Of a DNA stretch of 64,000 nt, positions 57,426-64,000 are shown piece after piece. A program made the position numbers and the translations under genes. The notes below the pieces were generated by a model. It made no database searches. It saw nothing but the letters and a program-made list of their open reading frames with translations, and had not been told where the DNA came from. Source of the stretch: Stenocarpella maydis (Eukaryota > Ascomycota > Sordariomycetes > Diaporthales > Diaporthaceae); assembly GCA_002270565.1 (NCBI GenBank), contig NQMI01000113.1, positions 28,796-92,795 of the forward strand, written 5' to 3'. How positions within the stretch are numbered: position 1 is the first letter of the stretch; each line of letters opens with the position of its first letter.

Positions 57426-59552
57426 CTAATCTAACAAGGCGTCCAAGGCCCTATCCCGATGATACCTCTCTCCGAGGTGCCGTTGCTGGTCCGGGTTCGG
57501 CTGTACGGCCTGGTATCGGACCGCCCACACAGCGCACTGCCTGGCCGAGAGGTGCGGCAGGATCCCGATCTGGCCGAACATGTACCTGGAATCCTGTCCA
57601 CAGAGCGGCTGAGGCACAAGATTGGGGTGCAACCGGGCCAGGTTGTTGAACGCCCCTGGCATCATCTTCTCGAGCCCCGCGCGCGCGACGTAGCGAGCAT
57701 ATCTCAGCGGGAACTCCACCTTCTGTTCTGGGAACTTCTCAAAGCATTGGTGTATCAGATGACCCTCGTGCCAACAGTGGGTACAGAGAAGTTTCTCAGA
57801 GGCCTCAGGCATCAGCTTTCTCTGGGCTTTTCTTCGAGTCTTCGCCCTGGGCTGCGGAAGTGTCGGTGGTGGTTGGGGTGTGGGTCCAAGTTGGTGTGGT
57901 GGCTTCAAGGCTCTATTGCGATGCGGTGGATGGCCTATCCTGATGTGTGGGGTTGAGTAACTCAGTTTGGCCTCTCCCTCCTCTGCCAAAGGGTAGACAG
58001 GGGGAAGCTGAAGAGGCCGGCAAGTGGCTGGGGACGCATACTGTAGGGCCAAACCACCCGGACCAGCCCTCGACCTGCCAACGGGCGTCGTGATGCAACC
58101 TACAGGTCCCTTGGCCGGAATGACAGTATGCGAACCATTGGTTTCCTCCAGGAGCTCTAGCAAATCGTGCTCGTTGTGCCGTTGCAGCTCATTGTGTGGG
58201 CAATATCTGGTCCACGGCTCGTCGTAGGTGAGCACCTTCACCTCGATCCCTGAGGAAGTATCCCGTTCCGAGCGATGGGCCACCTTTGCGAGCCGCCAGC
58301 ACAGAAGCGCGGCCATCTTGTCAGAAATCTCGTTTCCTGGCAGCCTCGCGTTGGCTAGGACCCAGCGGCACTCGATCCAGGCCCAATGCCCACGCAGGTC
58401 GAGGTACGGATCCAAGATCCCGGTGCGGATCGAAGCAGCGAGGCTCTTCTCTGAGCAGTTGAACTCACTGAACTGGCAGCCTCTCCGTTGGTCCATCTTG
58501 TCAGACAGCCGGACCATTCCTTTCATATCGCCCACGTTGGGTTCCGACCTGCCAACGTTCCCAGCCACGGTGACCAGGTTGATGATCTTTACAGTCCATC
58601 GCAAGGAGGCCCCGCTGTCGCTGCATAGGTAAAGTGCGCCTTTTCTGAGCGTGCCTTGTCCGAGCGTGCACGGTTTAATTTCCTGCGTGTCCCACTGGGG
58701 GGCTACGAGGATAGCTAGCGACTCGAGCTGAACAATACCCGTGACTATATTGGCGTACGCGGATTGGTCTATCCAGCGCTGGTCAAGCTGCTGGGCCACT
58801 GCAATTTCTCCATGGTGCTCAGGGTCGCAGCTCTCAGGAGCCACCGGCAGGTGGGCAGCATCCGTCCCCAAAGCAGGCTCGCTGTCCAGTATGCTCTGCG
58901 CAGGGTGAAGGGCACACTCCCTGTCTCTTCTGAGCACGACACCATTGGGCTTGGGGGTTTTGTCATGGCGGGTCGGGTACGGCCCTGTGAATGGACTGGG
59001 GATGGCTGGTGGTGGGATCGTGATGGACGTCTGCGGAATGCTGACCTCCTTTCTTGATCGGGTCTGGCTCTGCTCTTTTTGGGGAGTTAATTGCACCGCT
59101 GGACATTGGCGCAAGGCAACTTCATCATGGAGTATCTCGCATGGAAGCTTTTCCTCTGGAGGTTCCCTCGACACTCTCTCGCTTGGCTCGTGCGCGTGGT
59201 CTTCTGGCCGATCGACGGCTCCGTCCTCGTCTGTGATATCCTCCTCCTCAAATGATCCCACATAAAGGCTCGCCTCAGAGGACGAAAAGCTCTTCCCATC
59301 CAAGGTGAAGGGGTTTTCTGAGTGCGTGTCCCCACGCAAGCTTCTCCGTTTTAATCTCCATTCTCGGATTCCACGGCCAATCCTCCTCAGCTTGCTGTCT
59401 TTCTTGACACTGTTTGAAGATCTCTGAGATTTGCCGTCGTCATCGACACTGTAGGAATCATGCGCAAAGCCATCGTGTTTGGTTGGTGAGATGCGAACGG
59501 TGGCCTGCTTGAGAAAGGCTTTGAGCCTCCTCTTGGGCTGTGAAGTATCCAT
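57426..59552 (-). CDS. Unrecognised protein with a CCHC zinc knuckle
   Basis: A single open frame of 708 residues from the ATG at 59552 (the frame above it begins only at TTG). I do not recognise the family. The N-terminal 300 residues are charged and disordered, with basic pieces (QPKRRLKAFLKQATVRISP, LRRIGRGIREWRLKRRSLRG) and acidic ones (SFEEEDITDEDGAVD). Residues about 300-480 look folded: SAYANIVTGIVQLESLAILV, SLRWTVKIINLVTVAGN, GHWAWIECRWVLANARL, KMAALLCWRLAKVA. Near residue 590 is CTHCWHEGHLIHQC, a C-x2-C-x4-H-x4-C zinc knuckle, followed by the conserved-looking FPLRYARYVARAGLEKMMPG. Zinc knuckles bind single-stranded RNA or DNA in Gag and in cellular proteins. No protease, reverse transcriptase or integrase is nearby, so I see no evidence for a retroelement. 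A long intron-free frame of even composition supports a real gene. Confidence 0.72.
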   Translation of the reverse strand: MDTSQPKRRLKAFLKQATVRISPTKHDGFAHDSYSVDDDGKSQRSSNSVKKDSKLRRIGRGIREWRLKRRSLRGDTHSENPFTLDGKSFSSSEASLYVGSFEEEDITDEDGAVDRPEDHAHEPSERVSREPPEEKLPCEILHDEVALRQCPAVQLTPQKEQSQTRSRKEVSIPQTSITIPPPAIPSPFTGPYPTRHDKTPKPNGVVLRRDRECALHPAQSILDSEPALGTDAAHLPVAPESCDPEHHGEIAVAQQLDQRWIDQSAYANIVTGIVQLESLAILVAPQWDTQEIKPCTLGQGTLRKGALYLCSDSGASLRWTVKIINLVTVAGNVGRSEPNVGDMKGMVRLSDKMDQRRGCQFSEFNCSEKSLAASIRTGILDPYLDLRGHWAWIECRWVLANARLPGNEISDKMAALLCWRLAKVAHRSERDTSSGIEVKVLTYDEPWTRYCPHNELQRHNEHDLLELLEETNGSHTVIPAKGPVGCITTPVGRSRAGPGGLALQYASPATCRPLQLPPVYPLAEEGEAKLSYSTPHIRIGHPPHRNRALKPPHQLGPTPQPPPTLPQPRAKTRRKAQRKLMPEASEKLLCTHCWHEGHLIHQCFEKFPEQKVEFPLRYARYVARAGLEKMMPGAFNNLARLHPNLVPQPLCGQDSRYMFGQIGILPHLSARQCAVWAVRYQAVQPNPDQQRHLGERYHRDRALDALLD

Positions 59553-62070
59553 TCTGACTTTATCGTTTGACTGGTTGCTAGATTGGGCGTCCGGAGTCCG
59601 GGGGTGTTTAATGTGGGAGTAGGTGTTGGGGGAGTGCAATAATGGGTTCTGGTTGAGTGATCGATGGATGGATATCAGGAGATATCAGGAGAGGGTCGAT
59701 CGGCGGTGAAAAGCTGGGGAAGCGAAGGCTTAAACCCGCAGGCCTTCAAGTGATCCATCCATTCGGGTCACTGGGTGGTCGAAACCGTGCTGATTATCCC
59801 CAGAAATTTGCTGAGAAAAGCATCGTTGTCCTTGATCTTGTGGTTTTTGGTGCAGTTCGCCGGTCGCCGGTCGAGGTTTTAGGACTAAGCGGCGGCCGAG
59901 AGTTTTCAGAAATGCAGATTGAGAGCTCACTATAGATGGGGACGGGGAGCTTTGGCAGCCGCCAGCATCCAGCGAGAATCTTTTTTGGTGCTGAATCCAC
60001 CCACTGAGCCAAACCCGTCAGCGGGATATTGTATTCGACACTACAAGCCGCAGCCCGCTGGTGCAGGCATACCCTAAGACCTGCACGTCTCATCCGAGGA
60101 ACCCACCGGACAGGGAGGCTGCGCAGTATCCATAGCCGCGGTGAAAATGCCTCAGATCTATACCTGTTACCATATGCAGGTACAGCCGACAAACAGGAGT
60201 AAAATTATTGCATCAGTTCCCTGGCAGAGCCGGCAGTGGCCGGCCATCTGAACACCACGGCCACTGCTCGCTCGCCCTATTGCCGTTGCAGCTATGACAG
60301 CCCGCCGTGGCCCATCGTGCAAGCCGTCCACTACGGCCATCAGCCCGCCGAGTATGAAGTAAGCAGAAGCCAGGTGTTGAAAGCCCCCCCTCCCGGGGGG
60401 GTCCACCGGGCCCTGCTGGGCGGTGGTCAACCTGGCCATGTCCCTAACGTACTCCCGCAAAGATCCCGGGAACGGCCGCGTGGAGGAGTGGAAGAGGTAG
60501 CAGCCGGGTCCCGTACTGGCGCGAAAACTCCCGGCCGGGCGACTAGGTCGTGCCGCGATCCAACCAACCCAGCCGGTGGAGTTATGGCCACAGACGGAGA
60601 GCCGGGGGCAGAGGGCCCACCAGCAGGGTGAGGCACGCGTGTGGGGCCAGCCAGCCAGATCACCTACGTGGCCTCACTCTTACTGCAAGAAGGTGCTTCG
60701 TCCATTGGCCGGGCTGTGTGTCTGGAAGCGTGCATGGTATCACTGCTGCGCGTGTGTTGGACAAGCGTGCCGTCTGGTGGTGCACGACGACCCTGAGGGA
60801 GGCGGGGGTCGAAATCGGTGGTTCTCGAAGCCGACTTCCAGAAGTACCAGGTGGCTGTGAACAGGCTCTATGTGCACGTCTTCTTTTCCTGTTATCCTGC
60901 GAGTTAACAATCATTGTGTTTGCATAGTACCGGTGGGTAGGGTAAGGAAGCGCACGTCGGGCGTTCGTGGGGGCACCGAGCATCGAGAGTGTATGTTGCT
61001 TGTGGATGACGGTCCTGTTAACGGGATGCGACGAGACGGGACGAGACGAGACTGTGGCATCTGACAGGCGAGCGCGAACAAGTCCCAATCCAACAGGGAC
61101 TTCAAAATGTGGCGAGGAGGAGCGGTGCTGATTGTAGAAGCGTCAAGGTTATCCGAGACGGCCGGCGATATGAGGTAGTGTAGATACTTCTTGCGTTCCC
61201 TCTCAACCCCTGTTCCACAGTACCTCGGTACTTGGGTCAGGTATGCTTGGCAAGGCTCAGCTGTCGCTGGTCTGGAGGAGTATGCCAGTCTTCTCACTTA
61301 GCGTGTGAATATGATGTGGATATAAATGAAGAAACAGGCATAGTGGTTTATGGGATGTTGCAGTCATGGCCAGATTCAGCGCTTCTAGAACCCCCCACCC
61401 CATGACCCGGTTACAAGTACACCGAGTCGAAATTCAAGGACAAAAAGAATAGTGTACATTGCTTGATTACATATCAGTTCTACAACTTTTAAGACAACGC
61501 GCAGAGCTGCGCTTGCTTGCATCCAATTACTCGCCGGTACGCGGGGCACACTGTTGACGCAGAGACAAGTCGATCCAAGAAAACGTGTACATGCACCGCC
61601 AGTCTGGTTTGAATTAGTGATCCTTCTACTGTCCTCTCGGGAGATGCCTATTAAAAGTACTACACGCCCATATGCGAGCAGAGCGAAGCAAGCACAAAGC
61701 ACTGCCGGCGCTTTGGTTTGCAGTGCAGTGCAGTGCCGCACCTGGTCCTGTTCCCACCGCTCTTCAGACGCACGGTGGCGCGCATGAAGCAGGAGCATCC
61801 TCTTGTTGTATCTGAAGCCGATAAACCAGCCGCAGCCGTTGTTGGGCCCGGTGGGGGAGAAAGGGAAAAGAAAAGGAGAAGACCCCGAGCGAGTGCTGCC
61901 ATATGCATGAGTCGTTGCCAAATCGTACCGCGCTTGCTTCCCTTCTTTCCATAACACATTTGCGTTTGCTGGTTCGTCATAAAAGCACTCACTACCACTC
62001 TGTTCCCGGTTTCTTGACAGCGACCGCGGCGCGTTGCCAGGTCGCTGTTGACCTATGCCTTCCCTTTCTA
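59553..62070. other. Intergenic, nothing recognised
   Basis: Between the zinc-knuckle gene start and the kinase stop. The left part should be its promoter and the right part the kinase 3' UTR. Open frames here (for example 61385-62122 -) show no family features. Confidence 0.5.
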
Positions 62071-64000
62071 TCATAGCCGCAGTTCCCTCAATATCTGGTC
62101 TGCCATGTTCTTGAACTGCCACGTGTTGCCAGTCATGCGCTTGAACTGGATACCATGCAAGCTGATCATTGGTACCTTGACGATGAAGATCTCAAACTCG
62201 AGGACCATGTTTCCGCCGAGGTCGTCCTGTACCCGGGTTGTCGTCTCCCCCGGAGGGGGCCTCGACGGGCCACCGCTGTCACGTGAGTTATCAATGTCTG
62301 AGACATCCGAATTGCTGCTGCTACGGTCCTCCCTGGTTCTGCCTGGAGTCCGTGGCGTGTTGGGCTGACCCCCCTCGAGCACGTCGCGCACGTCGTCTGC
62401 CCGTTCGCCCCGTAGACCAAAACTAAAACGCCTCCTGTGGCCAGGTGGCTGATTCGGGCTGTTGGGCGGGTCGACCTTCTTGAGGTCTATGCTGGGTGAG
62501 TGAACACAGCGGAACCCGCCCCGAATTTCGGTATAGTCCACGCCAAGTTGTTTGAGCACCCGCTTGATGTCCGCCCGTATCTCGGGCACGGGCCGCGTCG
62601 ACGTGGTGCTGACACTGAAGAGGCCCTTGAGGAAGACGGGCTTTGCGAGGCTTGGGTTGTTGTCGTGGCGCTCATCGTTGGACAGACCGCTCTGGTCGCC
62701 GAGTTCCACGTCCGTCTCCTCTGGCACGTTCAGCTCCCGCTGCTCCTCGCGGCGGGCGCGCCGCGCCTGGATGCTCTCACGCCTCGCATGGCCCAGGGAT
62801 TTGGCCCGCATGGAGACAGACCGCGAGGCGGCCGCCCCCCTGCCTTCACTCTGCGGTTTCGGCCTCTCCATGGACTGGTCCGAGCCGCTCGTGGGTGGTG
62901 GCTCCTTGCCCTCGGTGTCTGTCGTCGACCCATGCGATGCCATGGCACGTCTCCTGCGAAATTCTGCCGAGTTCACGCTGGTAGACCGCCCGAGGACCTT
63001 CTTCTGGCCTTGCGCGTTGGCACCGGCAGAGAGCGGCGGGCTCAGAAGCTCGCTGTGTTGAGGCTGGCTGCTGCCCGAGCGCAGCCGGGAGCTTGATCCA
63101 TCTTCCTTATCGCGCCTAGAGCGCCTGATACTGAAGGATTTCCTAGGCGGTATGCCAGGCACGGGCGGCTGTTCGGATGGGGAATGGACGTGGACTTGTG
63201 GAGGGTGCGACCGGTCCTTCTCGGGCCTCTCGCCATCCCTGGGCCGTCTCCTCGTGGAAAACCTCCTGAGGATACCGGCTGCCGCACTCTCCTTCTTCTC
63301 AGGTCTGTCCGCGGGTACCTGTGGCTCTGGACCGAGGGCGGCCTTTGGCGACAAGAGCGCCTTGTCAGGCACATCATCTTCTCCATGTGTCCGCGCCCGC
63401 GGCCTCGACCTCCCGCCGGTCGCCTTCTCACCCGGCATTTCGTACGCTGAGGCGTTGGTGTGGGCTTCCTGTGGCGGCGCTATCTCGGGGACGGAGTCTT
63501 TCTCCCTCTGGGCAGGGGCCTGTTGCGCCGCCATGGTCGGCACGACGTCGACCCTCTCCCGGTCCTGCTTCTCCTTGACCAAGTAGTAGATGGAGAGCAG
63601 CGGGCTGAAGGCATTGAGGGGATCGTTACCGAGTGCAAGGGCCTCGCTGCTCGGGGCAGTCAACGTGTCCCTGCTGGTCATGGAATTGCGCCGCTTGTAG
63701 AAGTCGAACATGCCTCTCTTCTTGTCACCGTCCTTGGAGGGCTGGGGCAAATCCTTTTCTTGCTGGTAGAGGCGGACACCGCGCTGGTATTCCTCCGACT
63801 CGATCAAGCGCGTCAGCTGCGCCTTGATGACCTCTGGCGGCCCAAAGTTGAAACCAGTCATGGCATTAATGACCTCCGGATCTAGTGGTAAGGTCAGGGG
63901 CTCACGGCGGGGCAGGAAATTGTCGGGCGGGCTGCTGTAACCCTTATTTATCCAAGGGTGTGCCATGACCTCAGCCATTGTGGCTCGTTGCTTGGGATCC
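62071..64000 (-). CDS. kin1: Kin1/Kin2-type Ser/Thr kinase, C-terminal part (runs off window)
   Basis: C-terminal 642 residues of a PAR-1/MARK-related kinase; Kin1/Kin2 act at the plasma membrane in polarity and exocytosis. The frame is open to the right edge, so the 5' end with most of the kinase domain is missing. What is visible starts in kinase subdomain XI (DPKQRATMAEVMAHPWINKG), followed by the Kin1-specific PPDNFLPRREPLTLPLD and a linker helix (PEVIKAQLTRLIESEEYQRG). A long disordered, basic Ser/Arg/Pro-rich region follows (LRRFSTRRRPRDGERP, RKSFSIRRSRRDKED, RRRAMASHGS). The C-terminus is a kinase-associated KA1 domain: ADIKRVLKQLGVDYTEIRGG, FRCVHSPS, then NMVLEFEIFIVKVPMISLHG and IQFKRMTGNTWQFKNMADQI. 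KA1 domains bind acidic phospholipids. No intron is needed in the visible part. An ATG at 63978 lies inside the kinase domain and is not the start. Confidence 0.95.
   Translation of the reverse strand, partial: DPKQRATMAEVMAHPWINKGYSSPPDNFLPRREPLTLPLDPEVINAMTGFNFGPPEVIKAQLTRLIESEEYQRGVRLYQQEKDLPQPSKDGDKKRGMFDFYKRRNSMTSRDTLTAPSSEALALGNDPLNAFSPLLSIYYLVKEKQDRERVDVVPTMAAQQAPAQREKDSVPEIAPPQEAHTNASAYEMPGEKATGGRSRPRARTHGEDDVPDKALLSPKAALGPEPQVPADRPEKKESAAAGILRRFSTRRRPRDGERPEKDRSHPPQVHVHSPSEQPPVPGIPPRKSFSIRRSRRDKEDGSSSRLRSGSSQPQHSELLSPPLSAGANAQGQKKVLGRSTSVNSAEFRRRRAMASHGSTTDTEGKEPPPTSGSDQSMERPKPQSEGRGAAASRSVSMRAKSLGHARRESIQARRARREEQRELNVPEETDVELGDQSGLSNDERHDNNPSLAKPVFLKGLFSVSTTSTRPVPEIRADIKRVLKQLGVDYTEIRGGFRCVHSPSIDLKKVDPPNSPNQPPGHRRRFSFGLRGERADDVRDVLEGGQPNTPRTPGRTREDRSSSNSDVSDIDNSRDSGGPSRPPPGETTTRVQDDLGGNMVLEFEIFIVKVPMISLHGIQFKRMTGNTWQFKNMADQILRELRL

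Noticed and set aside
57426..59552. LTR retrotransposon, suggested by the zinc knuckle
   Set aside because: No reverse transcriptase, integrase, protease or long terminal repeats seen nearby on either strand.
61385..62122. 245-residue minus-strand frame beside the kinase gene
   Set aside because: Overlaps the kinase stop, lies in its probable 3' UTR and has no family features.

Overview
The window looks like genomic DNA of a filamentous ascomycete (Pezizomycotina, most likely Sordariomycetes). I base this on GC-rich genes broken by short GT-AG introns of about 50-175 bp, many with CTAAC/CTGAC-type branch sites; on single-copy fungal housekeeping genes; and on long, low-complexity intergenic DNA. 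I assign no species. There is a 23-base N gap at 30429-30451 and one ambiguous base at 14543, so this is a draft assembly. Many open frames in the intergenic DNA start at non-ATG codons or are shadows of real genes; I left them out.

Layout. 0-7 kb: an Nramp-type metal transporter (+), then a wrecked MFS efflux pump (+) beside a short AT-rich block. 6.6-20.6 kb: five genes on the minus strand: an Apd1/Aim32-type thioredoxin-like ferredoxin, the Sct1/Gpt2-type glycerol-3-phosphate acyltransferase, the BRAP2/Etp1 RING-UBP zinc-finger protein, a two-unit polyubiquitin, and a Zn2Cys6 regulator with unusual cysteine spacing. 20.6-27.2 kb: gene-poor. 27.2-29.1 kb: protein farnesyltransferase beta subunit (+, five exons). 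29-35 kb: gene-poor, with the N gap. 35.0-36.1 kb: a small protein with a degenerate dsRNA-binding-like fold (+). 38.9-45.9 kb: GDP-mannose pyrophosphorylase, an unrecognised protein, ERCC1/Rad10, and a broken short-chain dehydrogenase (all +). 46.2-49.4 kb: a Kha1-type K+/H+ antiporter (-, five exons). 51.4-53.4 kb: a Gly/Ser-rich putative secreted, GPI-anchored protein (+). 54.9-56.2 kb: the CCR4-NOT subunit Caf40/Rcd1 (-), followed in the same frame by a long acidic open stretch broken by stops. 57.4-59.6 kb: an unrecognised protein with a CCHC zinc knuckle (-). 62.1 kb to the right edge: the C-terminal part of a Kin1/Kin2-type kinase with KA1 domain (-).

Functionally this is a mixed housekeeping neighbourhood: lipid, cell-wall, ubiquitin, DNA repair, prenylation, ion homeostasis and mRNA turnover. 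I see no biosynthetic cluster, mobile element or CRISPR array. The two broken genes (MFS, SDR) and the AT-rich block are the only signs of decay. The points most worth a second look are the open frame downstream of Caf40, the dsRBD-like protein with a ~600 bp intron, the enriched TACCTAGGTA palindrome, the shape of the polyubiquitin locus, and the zinc-knuckle orphan.
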